Below are positions 42,665 through 52,270 of a stretch of DNA of 64,000 nt, piece by piece. Source of the stretch: Streptomyces fodineus (lineage in GTDB: Bacteria; Actinomycetota; Actinomycetes; Streptomycetales; Streptomycetaceae); assembly GCF_001735805.1 (NCBI RefSeq), contig NZ_CP017248.1, positions 8,804,001 through 8,868,000 of the forward strand, in the 5' to 3' direction. The position numbers and the translations under genes are program-made. The first letter of the stretch is position 1, and every line of letters begins with the position of its first letter. The notes beneath the pieces were generated by a model. It had not been told where the DNA came from. It saw only the letters and a list, made by a program, of their open reading frames with translations, and did not search any database.

Positions 42665-43557
42665 GGGTTCATCACGGTGACCACCAGCGTGCGCCCGTCA
42701 TGGCGGGCCGCGGCCACCAGGGTGTTGCCCGCGTTGGTGGTGTAGCCGTTCTTGATGCCGATCAGCCCCGGATACTTCGCCACCCCGTTCGCGCCGGTCA
42801 GCAGCCGGTTGGTGTTCTGGATGCCGTACGACGAGCCGTCACCGGGGAAGTACGCCTCGACGGTGGAGCAGTAGCGGGCGAAGTCGGGATTGCGCAGTCC
42901 GGTCCGGCCGAAGACCGCCAGGTCGTAGGCGGAGGAGACCTGGCCGTCGGCGTCGTAGCCGTCGGGGGAGACGACATGGGTGTCCAGGGCGCCGAGCGAG
43001 CGCGCCTTGGCCTGCATCCGCTCGGCCGTGGCCGCCCAGCCGCCGGCCAGGGAGGCGAGCACGTGCACGGCGTCGTTGCCGGAGCGCAGGAAGACGCCGC
43101 GCCACAGGTCGGCCACCTGGTACGAGAGGCCCTCCCGGACGCCGACCAGACTGCTGCCCGGGCCGATGTCCGCCAGCTCCTCGCTCCGCACGGTGTGCCG
43201 CGTCCCGGCGGGCAGCGACGGCAGCAGGGTGACGGCGAACAGGGTTTTCAGGGTGCTCGCGGGCGGCAGTTTGCGGTGCGCGTCGCTCGCGGCCAGCACC
43301 TCGCCGCTGCCGGCGTCGGCCACCAGCCAGGACAGCGCCGACACCTCGGGCACCTCGGGCGCATCCGGGTGCGGGCGGACCTGGGTGCCGGAGCGGTAGA
43401 GCAGGGACGGCCCGGGCATGGTCGCCCGGGGTCCGGGCGGGGCGGGCTCCCCGGCGCGGGGCGCGGCGGAGGCGGCGGCCGGTGCGAGTGCCAGCACGCC
43501 CGCCACGCACAGGGAGCAGGCCGACACGACTGACCGACGAGAAAATCCGGTGATCAT
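42370..43557 (-). CDS. D-alanyl-D-alanine carboxypeptidase (class C low-mass PBP)
   Basis: 395 aa from ATG 43555-43557; a TTG at 43599 would add 14 residues. It has a twin-Arg-containing signal peptide (FSRRSVVSACSLCVAGVLAL), the SxxK motif in PPASTLKTLF, SGN in FLRSGNDAVHVLASL, and KNG in GIKNGYTTNAGN, the three penicillin-binding motifs. A C-terminal span (about 360-390, AAGLSGLGAGAVTLVL) anchors it. It trims peptidoglycan pentapeptides outside the membrane. Its 3' end overlaps the GT87 gene by 295 bases. Confidence 0.92.
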   Translation of the reverse strand: MITGFSRRSVVSACSLCVAGVLALAPAAASAAPRAGEPAPPGPRATMPGPSLLYRSGTQVRPHPDAPEVPEVSALSWLVADAGSGEVLAASDAHRKLPPASTLKTLFAVTLLPSLPAGTRHTVRSEELADIGPGSSLVGVREGLSYQVADLWRGVFLRSGNDAVHVLASLAGGWAATAERMQAKARSLGALDTHVVSPDGYDADGQVSSAYDLAVFGRTGLRNPDFARYCSTVEAYFPGDGSSYGIQNTNRLLTGANGVAKYPGLIGIKNGYTTNAGNTLVAAARHDGRTLVVTVMNPQAGGGLTVYEEARELLDWGFEAAGRVDPVGSLDGLTPRSRHTSPPAPVAAATSQTADDWGWPGPAVAAGLSGLGAGAVTLVLRTLVLRARGRRSTGG

Positions 43558-43667
43558 ATGGTCAACGTACGGACGGGTCCGGCATACCTCGCGCGGCAAG
43601 GGCCGTTCGGCCTAGGCGAGCAACCCGGATGCCGGACCCCGGCGCCGTGGCGGCCGGGTCAGCCGGG

Positions 43668-44816
43668 TCAGCCGGCGGGCAGAGTTGGCCGGATCTGCCG
43701 CAGGAACGCGGCGTTGCCAGGGGTGGAGCGCAGCCGCTCCAGCAGGGTCTCCAGGCCGGACGGAGCGCCCTCGCGGGAGCGCAGCACGCGACGCAGGCCG
43801 TGTACGGCCGTCAACTCGTCCGGCGCCAGGAGGAGTTCCTCGCGGCGGGTGCCGGAGGCGTCGAGATCGACGGCGGGGAAGAGACGCCGGGCGGCGGCTT
43901 CCCGGTCCAGGCGCAGCTCCATGTTGCCGGTGCTCTTCAACTCCTCGAAGTAGTAGCCGTCGGCGCGGGAGCCGGTGTCCACCAGGACGGTGGCGAGGAT
44001 GGTCAGCGAGCCGCCCTCCTCGGCCTGCCGGGCGGCGCCGAAGAACCGCTTGGGGCCGAGCAGAGCGCCCGCGTCGACACCGCCGCTCAGGGTGCGGCCA
44101 CCGGCGGCGGAGGCGTTGTTGTGCGCCCGGCACAGCCGGGTCAGCGAGTCCAGCAGGATCACGACGTCCTCGCCGGCCTCCACCCGGCGCTTGGCCCGCT
44201 CGACGACGAGCTCGGCGAGGGCGATGTGTTCCTTGGCCGCCCGGTCGAAGGTGGAGGCGTACACCTCGCCGCGCACCGAGCGGCGCATCTCGGTGACTTC
44301 CTCGGGCCGCTCGTCCAGCAGCAGGACCATCAAGCGGCACTCGGGGTGGTTGCCGGCCACGGCGGCCGCGACCTGCTGGAGCAGCACCGTCTTGCCGCTC
44401 TTCGGCGGGGCCACGATGAGTCCGCGCTGGCCCTTGCCGACAGGCGCGAAGAGATCGGTGACGCGCCCGGCCAGTCCGGCCCCGGGGTGCTCGAGGCGGA
44501 TGCGGTCGTGTGGGTGGAGCGGGGTCAGATCGCGGAAGTGGCGCCGGCCGCGCAGGTCCGCCGGGTCGCGTCCGTCGACGCGGGTGACCTCGGTGAGGGC
44601 GCGCCGGTCACCCCGGACGCCTTCGACGAGGTCACCCTTGCGCAGCCCATGGCGCCGGATCAGGGCCGGCGGAACCTGAGGATCGGTGGGGGAGGGGAGC
44701 AGGCCCGCGGCCCGCAACTGCCCCTTCCCCTGCGCGTCGATGTCGAGGACACCGGTGACGAGCCGGGTGGCCGGGGGCTGCTGGACCACGGGAGGGTGTT
44801 CGAGTGTGGTGGTCAT
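43668..44816 (-). CDS. rho: Second, short transcription termination factor Rho
   Basis: 382 aa from ATG 44814-44816 (SD aaagga). All Rho functional elements are present: RNA-binding primary domain (about 20-100, VTGVLDIDAQGKGQLRAAG), P-loop APPKSGKTVLL, DERPEEVTEM (Walker B side), LLDSLTRLCRAHN, Q-loop GGRTLSGGVDAGAL with PKRFFGAARQAEEGGSLTI, and R-loop ELKSTGNMEL. It lacks the long, disordered N-terminal insertion of the main actinobacterial Rho, so it is a second copy. It is preceded by a promoter (45057-45084) and a small leader ORF. Its role may be regulated or specialised termination. Confidence 0.9.
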   Translation of the reverse strand: MTTTLEHPPVVQQPPATRLVTGVLDIDAQGKGQLRAAGLLPSPTDPQVPPALIRRHGLRKGDLVEGVRGDRRALTEVTRVDGRDPADLRGRRHFRDLTPLHPHDRIRLEHPGAGLAGRVTDLFAPVGKGQRGLIVAPPKSGKTVLLQQVAAAVAGNHPECRLMVLLLDERPEEVTEMRRSVRGEVYASTFDRAAKEHIALAELVVERAKRRVEAGEDVVILLDSLTRLCRAHNNASAAGGRTLSGGVDAGALLGPKRFFGAARQAEEGGSLTILATVLVDTGSRADGYYFEELKSTGNMELRLDREAAARRLFPAVDLDASGTRREELLLAPDELTAVHGLRRVLRSREGAPSGLETLLERLRSTPGNAAFLRQIRPTLPAG

Positions 44817-44940
44817 GAAGGGGGTCCTTTCACGGACGGAGGCAGAGAGGGGGAAGGGGGGAGAGGCCGCGAGTGGGAGGTGGCGGAAGCTGCCTCCGGG
44901 CGGCGGGAACGGCACCTCGGGTACGGCGTGAACGCCCTGG

Positions 44941-45045
44941 TCACGAGGTGGTCCAGAGAAGAAGCCCGGGCCGGCGGGAAGCCTCGGCCGAGGGGCTGAT
45001 GGTGAACACAGCGACACCGGTGTCCTTACGACGGGACACGCACAT
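44941..45045 (-). CDS. Short leader-type ORF ahead of rho
   Basis: A 34-codon ORF, MCVSRRKDTGVAVFTISP followed by a short tail and a stop at 44941-44943. It starts about 10 bases after the -10 box, so its mRNA would be near-leaderless. It is separate from the rho frame, which begins 125 bases after its stop. It could be an attenuating leader peptide; Cys and Arg-Arg at the start are notable. It may not be translated. Confidence 0.45.
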   Translation of the reverse strand: MCVSRRKDTGVAVFTISPSAEASRRPGLLLWTTS

Positions 45046-45056
45046 GCGCTGATCGC

Positions 45057-45084
45057 ACTATACCCGTGCGTCCGGTTGGGTCAA
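45057..45084 (-). promoter_or_regulatory. Strong sigma-70-type promoter of rho paralogue
   Basis: On the minus strand TTGACC (45079-45084), 16-nt spacer and TATAGT (45057-45062). The near-consensus -10 is rare in this GC-rich window. The transcript would include the 34-codon leader ORF and about 230 nt of leader. Confidence 0.78.
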
Positions 45085-45243
45085 CATGAGGGCGGCCGTC
45101 TCTATTCCCGCCCTGAGCGCGACAACGGCGGCTGCGCTCCCTGGTCTGCGCGCCTTCACGTTTCGCCGGGTGAAGCAACTGTGGAAGAACTCCGGTGACA
45201 GCCATACCGGTTGCGACGTCTGCGGTCGGACCTGGTCCAGCAT

Positions 45244-45278
45244 GGGCGTTCGCAGCGGCGACCGAGCCGCGAACGCCC
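45244..45278 (-). terminator. Terminator after the SnoaL-like gene
   Basis: GGGCGTTCGC (45244-45253) and GCGAACGCCC (45269-45278) form a perfect 10-bp stem, extended by GGC/GCC within the loop. It begins 7 bases after the SnoaL-like stop on the minus strand. Confidence 0.78.
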
Positions 45279-45284
45279 GCTTGC

Positions 45285-45683
45285 TCACGCGGACCGCGCC
45301 TGAGCCTCCTTCACGATGTCGTCGAACCGCGCGCCCACGGCCTCGGCGAGGGCGTGCGCGCCGGACAGGGGGCGGACCATGACCATGAGCTCGTCGATCA
45401 GGCCGTCCTCGTTCACATGCAGGAAGTCACAGCCGGTCAGCTCGCGGTCGCCCACCCGGGCCGTGAAGACCAGCGCGTGGTCGGGGGCGGCCGGGTCGCC
45501 GATCTCACGGACGTACCGGAAGTCCTCGAAGACCTGGGAGACCGCGCGCAGGATCGCCGCGGTGATCGCCTTGCCCGGATACGGCTTGAAGACGACCGGG
45601 CTGGTGAAGACGACGTCCTCGGCCAGCAGCGCCTCTACGGCGTCGAGGTCGCCGGCCTCGACCGCCTGGCGGAACGCGTGCAT
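45285..45683 (-). CDS. SnoaL/NTF2-like protein
   Basis: 132 aa. FRQAVEAGDLDAVEALLAED then VFTSPVVFKPYPGK, and CDFLHVNEDGLIDELMVMVR fit the SnoaL-like cone fold, often a small ketosteroid-isomerase-like enzyme or binding protein. Its ATG (45681-45683) is divergent from the PadR gene, with a 71-base shared promoter region containing a perfect palindrome. The PadR protein is thus its likely regulator. Confidence 0.82.
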   Translation of the reverse strand: MHAFRQAVEAGDLDAVEALLAEDVVFTSPVVFKPYPGKAITAAILRAVSQVFEDFRYVREIGDPAAPDHALVFTARVGDRELTGCDFLHVNEDGLIDELMVMVRPLSGAHALAEAVGARFDDIVKEAQARSA

Positions 45684-45699
45684 CGGATCACCTCTATAG

Positions 45700-45711
45700 T
45701 CAATTAATTGA
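45700..45711. promoter_or_regulatory. Palindromic operator between SnoaL-like and padR-type genes
   Basis: TCAATTAATTGA, a perfect 12-bp palindrome in an AT-rich region of the divergent 71-base gap. CTAT and ATAG flank it. It is well placed to bind the adjacent PadR protein and to block both promoters. Confidence 0.6.
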
Positions 45712-45754
45712 ATAGGTGCGGATGAGATTAATCAACGGCTGCTAGCCTGTCCAT

Positions 45755-46318
45755 ATGTCGCTCAAGTACGCCGTTCTGGCCGCCCTGCTGGAGGGCGAGG
45801 CCTCGGGATATGAGCTGTCGAAGTCGTTCGACGTCTCGCTCGCGAACTTCTGGCCCGCCACCCCGCAGCAGCTCTACCGTGAGCTGGAGCGCCTGGCGCG
45901 GGACGGGCTGGTGCAGGCCCGGACCGTGCAGCAGGAGCGGCGGCCGAACAAGCGGATGTTCACGCTGACCGAAGCCGGCCGGGCCGAGCTGGGCGTGTTC
46001 GCCGCCGAGCCGCCGAAGCGGCCCACCGCCATCCGCGACGAACTCCTCATCAAGATCCAGGCGATGGACGGCGGCGACCCCGAGGTCACCCGTGCGCTGG
46101 TCGAGGAGCGCAGGGGCTGGGCCCGCGCAAAGCTCGACCGCTACCGGCGGGTCCGCGACCGTCTCCTGGACGGGCGGACCGAGGAGGAGTATCTGCGCAC
46201 CGCCGACCGCGTCGGCCCGTATCTCACCCTCATGGCAGGGATCGCCTTCGAGGAGCAGAACCTGCGCTGGTGCGAACGGGTCCTCGCGGTCCTGGCGGAA
46301 CGTGTGGCCCTAGGCTGA
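45755..46318 (+). CDS. PadR-family transcriptional regulator
   Basis: 187 aa. The N-terminal winged helix (LKYAVLAALLEGEASGYELS, then FWPATPQQLYRELERLARDG) and C-terminal helical dimerisation domain (residues about 90-185) match the PadR/Vir_AT type. ATG 45755 lies beside the AT-rich operator region. It probably represses the divergent SnoaL-like gene and itself. Confidence 0.9.
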   Translation: MSLKYAVLAALLEGEASGYELSKSFDVSLANFWPATPQQLYRELERLARDGLVQARTVQQERRPNKRMFTLTEAGRAELGVFAAEPPKRPTAIRDELLIKIQAMDGGDPEVTRALVEERRGWARAKLDRYRRVRDRLLDGRTEEEYLRTADRVGPYLTLMAGIAFEEQNLRWCERVLAVLAERVALG

Positions 46319-46322
46319 GGAG

Positions 46323-47075
46323 ATGTTCGGTCCCGAAGGCCCCAGCCTGCGTGAACTCGCCGTACAGGCGCTGTCGTCCGTCGAGCACGGCTACGACCTG
46401 CTCGCCCCGAAGTTCGACCACACGCCCTTCCGGACGCCCGACGAGGTGCTCCGGTCCGTGACGAAGGCGCTCACTGCGCTCGGCCCGTTCGAGGACGGCC
46501 TCGACCTGTGCTGCGGCACGGGCGCGGGCGCCGAGGTGCTGACCGGGCTGTGCCGCCGGAGCGTGACCGGGGTCGACTTCAGCGCGGGCATGCTCGATGT
46601 CGCCCGGCGCCGGGTGCGGCCGGCCGACGGGCCCGGGGTCGCCTGGGTGCGCGGCGACGCCCGTGCCCTGCCGTTCCGGACCGCCTTCGATCTCGTGGTC
46701 TCCTTCGGGGCGTTCGGTCACTTCCTCCCGCGTGCACTGCCGGGGCTGTTCGCCCAGGTCCACGCCGTTCTGCGGCCGGGCGGCCGGTTCGCCTTCCCGG
46801 TGCTCGCGCCGCCCCGTCCGACACAGGCCGGCTTCTGGATGCTGCTCGGCTTCGATGCGGTGATGCGGGTGCGCAACGCGCTGTGGCAGCCGCCGTTCGT
46901 CATGTACTACCGCGCCTTCCGGCTCGGCGATGTGCTCGGGGAGCTGGGCCGGGCCGGGTTCACCGTCGAGCTGCACGCGCTGCCCGAGTTCGGGCGGCGC
47001 GGCGACGGCAGCCCGCGGGCCCGGCTGGTGGTGGCCCGGCGGGCTCAGCCGGCGGCGGGCAGCGTGAACTCGTAG
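46323..47075 (+). CDS. Class I SAM-dependent methyltransferase
   Basis: 250 aa from ATG 46323, four bases after the padR stop. SAM-binding motif I is LDLCCGTGAGAEVL (about residues 59-72), followed by TGVDFSAGMLDVARRR, and the post-motif LVVSFGAFGHF with LRPGGRFAFPVL. It fits UbiE/Methyltransf_11-type enzymes of small molecules. Substrate unknown. Its 3' end overlaps the convergent GntR gene by 31 bases. Confidence 0.88.
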   Translation: MFGPEGPSLRELAVQALSSVEHGYDLLAPKFDHTPFRTPDEVLRSVTKALTALGPFEDGLDLCCGTGAGAEVLTGLCRRSVTGVDFSAGMLDVARRRVRPADGPGVAWVRGDARALPFRTAFDLVVSFGAFGHFLPRALPGLFAQVHAVLRPGGRFAFPVLAPPRPTQAGFWMLLGFDAVMRVRNALWQPPFVMYYRAFRLGDVLGELGRAGFTVELHALPEFGRRGDGSPRARLVVARRAQPAAGSVNS

Positions 47076-47788
47076 ACCAGGGTGTCCCGTTCGGCGTGCA
47101 CGACGAGATCGGTGATCTCCAGCGGCCGGGCGTACTGGTCCTGCACCCGCCGGGTCACCCGCACCGAGGAGGCGCCGTCGACCTGTCTGATGGCATCGCG
47201 GTGGTGCAGCGACAGGCCGGCCTTGCGCATCCAGTCGTAGGCCCGCCGCAGCTCCGCGGGGGTGGCGCCGTCCGCCCGGCCCCGGTAGCGGGCCAGCTCC
47301 GCGACCTCGGCCAGCGCCACCGCCGAGAATGAGGTCACCGCCGTCCGCAGCGCCCGGCCGTCCGGCGTGGCCGACCGGTAGCGGTGCACCAGCGTCGGCC
47401 GGTGCGGCGCCAGGCCCAGCTCCCGCGCGTGCTCCGGTGGTGGCGCCTCCCAGGTCACCGTGGCCCGGTCGACCGCGGACGGGTCGGCCGAGCGGACGCC
47501 CAGCGGGAAGGCCGGCGTCCCCTGGGCCTCGACCGGCCGGCCGGGCAGTGTGGCGTGGCTGCCCCGCCGGTCGGTGGTGACCAGACCGCTGCGCCGCAGC
47601 AGCTCCAGCGCCTGCCGGACGGTCTCCCGGCTGACGTGGAAGTGCGCGGCCAAGTGCCGTTCACCCGGCAGTCGTTCGCCGGGCGGAATGGTGCCGTCGC
47701 GCAGTTCGTCGAGCAGTAGCGCCGCGATCCGTCCGTACAGGGGCCGGTCGTCGAGCTGTGCGGGTTCGTGCGGGGTGGTGCGGGCCAT
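47045..47788 (-). CDS. GntR-family (HutC/UTRA) regulator
   Basis: 247 aa. The winged helix LPGERHLAAHFHVSRETVRQ (about 40-59) and the UTRA domain with ITDLVVHAERDTLVYEF are clear. A DasR-like box TGGTCTAAACCA lies upstream at 47853-47864, probably its own operator. The gene is preceded by the CE7 esterase on the same strand. Confidence 0.88.
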   Translation of the reverse strand: MARTTPHEPAQLDDRPLYGRIAALLLDELRDGTIPPGERLPGERHLAAHFHVSRETVRQALELLRRSGLVTTDRRGSHATLPGRPVEAQGTPAFPLGVRSADPSAVDRATVTWEAPPPEHARELGLAPHRPTLVHRYRSATPDGRALRTAVTSFSAVALAEVAELARYRGRADGATPAELRRAYDWMRKAGLSLHHRDAIRQVDGASSVRVTRRVQDQYARPLEITDLVVHAERDTLVYEFTLPAAG

Positions 47789-47852
47789 GCCGCGCCCTCC
47801 TGTTGTGACAAGACGTAGTCGTGCGGGCTCGTTGCGCGACCATAATTAGCAT

Positions 47853-47864
47853 TGGTCTAAACCA
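47853..47864 (-). promoter_or_regulatory. GntR/DasR-like operator upstream of the GntR gene
   Basis: TGGTCTAAACCA, 11 of 12 bases matching the dre core TGGTCTAGACCA. It lies 64 bases before the GntR start and 51 bases after the CE7 esterase stop. Either the local HutC protein or DasR could bind it. Confidence 0.62.
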
Positions 47865-47915
47865 GCAGGGAAGGGTGCTCTGCCGGTTCGGCCGAAACAA
47901 GACCCGCCCGCCGCC

Positions 47916-48884
47916 TCAGGCGTACGACCGCAGCCAGCGCAGTTTCTCCGCCTCGTGGAAGGGGCCGCCGCCCTCGTGGTCGTTGAAGTCGTAGACCTCG
48001 ATCGCCTTGTCGTCGTGCGCCCAGGCGTGGAACGCGGCGAACACCGTCGACGGCGGGCACGTCTGGTCCTCCAGTGCCGCCGAGAACAGTGCCGGCACCC
48101 GGCCCCGGGCCGCGAAGTGCACCCCGTCGAAGTAGGACAGCGTGCGCTGCACCTCCGCCGAGCGGCCGCGGTGCGTCTTGAGGAACAGGGCGATCTCCCG
48201 GTACGGGTGACGGTCGGTCAGCGTCGTGGCGCGCGGGAAGTCGCACAGGAACGGCACGTCCGGCGCCACCGCGACCAGGTCGGGGACCAGACCGCCGACG
48301 GCCAGGGTGATGCCGCCGCCCTGGCTGGCGCCGACCGCCACGGTCCGGCCTGCGTCGGTCAGCGGGTGCGAGCGGGCCGCCTCCACTGCGCGGACGGCGT
48401 CCGTGTACACCCGGCGGTAGTAGTAGTTCTCGGGTGCTTCGATGCCCCGCGTCATGAAGCCGGGGTATGCCGGTGCCGCGCCCACCGGGTCCGCCGTACC
48501 GCCCCCGCCGCCCCAGGCGCTGCCCTGGCCCCGGGTGTCCATCACGAAGTGCGCCCGGCCCGTCGACGCCCACAGCAGGTTCTCGTGCGGCAGCCCTCGC
48601 CCGCCGCCGTAGCCAATGAACTCCACCACCAGCGGCAGGGGTTCGGCCGCACCGGCCGGCAGCCGCAGCCAGCCCTTGACGGGGTGGCCGCCGAACCCGG
48701 CGAACGTCACGTCGTACACCTCGACCGTCGAAAGCCCGGTGTCCACCGGCTCGAAGCGGGCGTCCAGCTCGTGCTCGCGTGCTTCCTCGAGGGTCTTGGC
48801 CCAGAAGGCATCGAAGTCCTCGGGTTCGACTGACTCGCTGCGGTGTGCGCGGAGTTCGTCGAGGGGAAGGTCGAACAGGGCCAT
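47916..48884 (-). CDS. CE7-family acetyl xylan esterase / cephalosporin-C deacetylase
   Basis: 322 aa from ATG 48882-48884 (SD aaggcgg); a TTG at 48890 is less likely. FIGYGGGRGLP, DTRGQG (RGQ motif), VGASQGGGI (GxSxG nucleophile) and FNDHEGGG (catalytic His) define carbohydrate esterase family 7. It removes acetyl groups from xylo-oligosaccharides or related compounds, and is cytoplasmic (no signal peptide). The GntR gene downstream may regulate it. Confidence 0.9.
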   Translation of the reverse strand: MALFDLPLDELRAHRSESVEPEDFDAFWAKTLEEAREHELDARFEPVDTGLSTVEVYDVTFAGFGGHPVKGWLRLPAGAAEPLPLVVEFIGYGGGRGLPHENLLWASTGRAHFVMDTRGQGSAWGGGGGTADPVGAAPAYPGFMTRGIEAPENYYYRRVYTDAVRAVEAARSHPLTDAGRTVAVGASQGGGITLAVGGLVPDLVAVAPDVPFLCDFPRATTLTDRHPYREIALFLKTHRGRSAEVQRTLSYFDGVHFAARGRVPALFSAALEDQTCPPSTVFAAFHAWAHDDKAIEVYDFNDHEGGGPFHEAEKLRWLRSYA

Positions 48885-48987
48885 CGACAACCGCCTTTGC
48901 GAAGGGGGACTGCGTCAGCTCACCGTACGCAGGTGCTCGCAGGAGTGACCAGTGACCAATGCGCTCCCTCTCGGTGGCCGGGCGCCG

Positions 48988-49572
48988 TCACGCTCGCGGC
49001 TGGGTCCACCGCGGTCCCGTCCGCGCCCACTCCCGTTCCCACTCCGCCAGCCGGTGGCGCAGCGCGATCCGGCGCTCGACGGCATGTCCGAGGAGTACGA
49101 CGGCCGCCGTACCGCCCGCCGCGTACAGCCCGATGGTCACCGCGTGCTGCCAGACCTCCGTGTCGTCCGGCGGCGGTGCGACACTGCGGCCCCGGGTGTC
49201 GAACCACACCGTGACCGTGTCCCCGGTCCGGGTCCCGGCCGGCACCCGGGCCGAGGCCGTCCGGGTCCCCTTGCCGGGCTCGGTCCAGCGGACCTGGGCG
49301 CGGTCCGGGTTCTCGCGGTCGCCCTGCACGGCGGACGGCGGCTCGGGCCGGTCACCGACCACCAGCGCGCGCACCGGGTGGCGCTCGGCCCGCTGTTCGG
49401 CCGCGAGGGTCCGGGCCGTTTCATGGGCGCGCAGACCCGCGGCCACGCCGACCAGGGGCGTGAGGACGAACAGCAGGACGGCCACGATCAGCAACGTCCA
49501 TGCTTCCACGACATCCGAGTGGCGCCGCAGCGGATTGCGCTGCCAGCGCCAGCCGTGCACCCGGGTACGCAT
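48988..49572 (-). CDS. Rv1733c-family membrane protein
   Basis: 194 aa from ATG 49570-49572 (SD gaggagg). RVHGWRWQRNPLRRHSDVVE, then span 1 (WTLLIVAVLLFVLTPLVGVA) and a second span near residues 143-165 enclose an extracytoplasmic loop with VWFDTRGR. These are the features of the actinobacterial Rv1733c family. Function unknown. Confidence 0.87.
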   Translation of the reverse strand: MRTRVHGWRWQRNPLRRHSDVVEAWTLLIVAVLLFVLTPLVGVAAGLRAHETARTLAAEQRAERHPVRALVVGDRPEPPSAVQGDRENPDRAQVRWTEPGKGTRTASARVPAGTRTGDTVTVWFDTRGRSVAPPPDDTEVWQHAVTIGLYAAGGTAAVVLLGHAVERRIALRHRLAEWEREWARTGPRWTQPRA

Positions 49573-49788
49573 GTCCACCTCCTCGCACCGTCGGAGCCGG
49601 AGAGCCGACGAGCCCGTCACCGGGCCCGTCACCCCCGCCGCTCACGCACACGAGTGTCCACACCTGTCTCGTACCCCTGCGGAGCACCTCGCTCACGTCA
49701 AGAACCGCGGGTTCGAGCCCACCTGGAGCGTGGAAACGCGCCACGCGCCCCGCGAACGCGCGACCGACCCGGTGCGCGAGCGGGTCGG

Positions 49789-50572
49789 TCAGCCGAAGCG
49801 CTCGATGCGGATCCGGTCCACCGGCTGGCCCGCGGCGACCAGCAGCCGGGAGGCGTGCTCGGCGAACCCGTTGGACCCGCACACATAGGCCTCCCAACCA
49901 CCGGAAGGCTGCTCGGCCAGGAGGGGCGCCACATGTGCGGCGGTCATACGTCCCACCGGCACACCCTGTGGGGCGGTGCGGGTGAAGACGGGCGTCGTCT
50001 CGGCGCCCAGCTCGGACGCGTAGATCAGCTCCTCGGGGCCGCGCGCGGACACCAGCATGCGCAGCGGCACGGTGAGGGCGCGCCTTCTGCGGTGCCGCAC
50101 CATCGACATCAGCGGGACGATCCCGGAGCCGGCGCCGATCAGCAGCGCGGGCCGGTCGCCGGGCCAGGCGAAGAAACCGCTCAGCGGCCCGCGCACCTCG
50201 ACCGTGTCGCCGGGGCGGGCCACCGTGTGGAACCAGCCGGAGACCTCGCCGTCCGGCACATGGTCCAGGGTCAGTTCGATGTGCCCGGAGTCGTCCGGCG
50301 CCGAGGCGATCGAGTAATGGCGCTGCGCCACATAGCCGTCCGCCGCGGTCAGCCGCAGCAGCAGATGTTGCCCGGGCACATGCCCCGCCCAGTCCGGCAC
50401 CGCGAGCCGGAAGGTGGCCGCGTGCGGCGTCTCCCGCCGGATCTCCGCCAGCGTGGCGGTCTGCCACACCGCCGCCACCCGCTCGCTCACCGCGATACGG
50501 CCGGGCACCGCGAACCGCGTCGCGGGACCGCCGGGGCCGCCGGCCGGGGCTCCCGGGTTCGTCGTCACCGTC

Positions 50573-50580
<8 letters not shown>
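49789..50580 (-). CDS. FAD/NAD(P)-binding ferredoxin-reductase-like oxidoreductase
   Basis: 263 aa from GTG 50578-50580. RHYSIASAP is the FAD motif, GAGSGIVPLMSM the nucleotide-binding motif, and YVCGSNGFAEHASRLL the C-terminal NAD(P) segment. It lacks the C-terminal plant-type [2Fe-2S] domain. Start overlaps the stop of the sulfite-oxidase-like gene, so they are translated as a pair. It likely passes electrons from NAD(P)H to the molybdoenzyme. Confidence 0.88.
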
Positions 50581-51178
<598 letters not shown>

Positions 51179-51346
51179 CCTTCAACCGTACGCTGCCGTT
51201 CCGGGTGGTCCGTCCCTGGTCACCGCCCCGACCATTGCGGCCGTATGAACTCTTTCGGGCCAGGGGAATAGCTCTGCGGCGCTTCTCCTTTGCGCTCGGT
51301 GCCGGCACCGGTAGACCGGTGACAGCGAGAGAAGCGAGGAACGAGT

Positions 51347-52270
51347 ATGCCCAAGGCGTATGTCTACACGCGGCACGGGGGCCCGGAGACCGAGGCGCTG
51401 ATCGACCTCGACCGCCCGAGCCCCGGCCCGGGAGAGATCCTGATCGCCGTCCGCGCGGCGGGAGTCAATCCCGTCGACTGGAAGCTGCGCGAGGGCTTCC
51501 GCCGCCCCGGCGAGTCCGAGCCCGCCTTTCCCACGGTCTTCGGCAGCGAGGCCGCCGGCGTCGTGGTGGAGGCCGGCGCGGGGGTCACCGGGTTCGCCGT
51601 CGGCGACGAGGTGTTCGGCAGCACCGCCCAAGGCGGGTACGCCGAGTACGCCCTGCTCACCGCCGATGTGACCGCCCACAAGCCCGCCGCGCTGTCCTTC
51701 GGTGCCGCCGCCACCCTCCCCGTCGCCGCGGCCACCGCCTACGACGGCGTCCGCCAGCTGGACCTTCCCGGCGGTTCGACGCTGCTGGTGACGGGCGCGG
51801 GCGGCGGGGTCGGCAGCGCGGTCGTGCAGATCGCCCGCGCCTTCGGACTGCGGGTCGTGGGCGTGGCGAGCGAGGGCAAGAGGGACTTCGTGGAGTCGCT
51901 GGGCGCGGTGCACGTCCCCTCCGGGCCCGGCCTGGCGGAGCGGGTGCGGGCCGCCGCCCCGGACGGGATCGACGGGGTCTACGACCTGGTGGGCGGCCCG
52001 GTGCTGGCCGAGGCCGCCGAACTGCTGAAGGACCGCGGCAAGCTGGTCACCGCGGGCTCGCCGCAGCAGGCCGTCGCCGCGCTCGGCGGCGCCCCCGTCA
52101 GGCGGGTCCGCACCGCCGCCGTCGTCGAGGCGGTGGCCGAGCTCGCCGTACGCGGCGCCCTGAAGCCGCACATCACCCGCACCTTCCCGCTGGAGCAGGC
52201 CGGCCAGGCACTGCGCGCCGTCGAGGACGGGCACACCCTCGGCAAGATCGTGATCGAGGTGTCCGCGTGA
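51347..52270 (+). CDS. NADP-dependent quinone-oxidoreductase-type MDR enzyme
   Basis: 307 aa. VFGSEAAGVVVEAGAGVTGF and the NADP-binding LLVTGAGGGVGSAVVQIARA motif are present; there are no structural zinc cysteines. It fits the zinc-free quinone oxidoreductase branch of medium-chain dehydrogenases. ATG 51347 has SD gcgagga. Its stop overlaps the GNAT gene (GTGA at 52267). Confidence 0.9.
   Translation: MPKAYVYTRHGGPETEALIDLDRPSPGPGEILIAVRAAGVNPVDWKLREGFRRPGESEPAFPTVFGSEAAGVVVEAGAGVTGFAVGDEVFGSTAQGGYAEYALLTADVTAHKPAALSFGAAATLPVAAATAYDGVRQLDLPGGSTLLVTGAGGGVGSAVVQIARAFGLRVVGVASEGKRDFVESLGAVHVPSGPGLAERVRAAAPDGIDGVYDLVGGPVLAEAAELLKDRGKLVTAGSPQQAVAALGGAPVRRVRTAAVVEAVAELAVRGALKPHITRTFPLEQAGQALRAVEDGHTLGKIVIEVSA

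Noticed and set aside
49700..49730. tRNA T-arm-like sequence (cgcgggttcgagccc)
   Set aside because: No acceptor or anticodon stem can be built around it and the T stem has a mismatch; chance in GC-rich DNA, though a tRNA-end att remnant cannot be wholly excluded.
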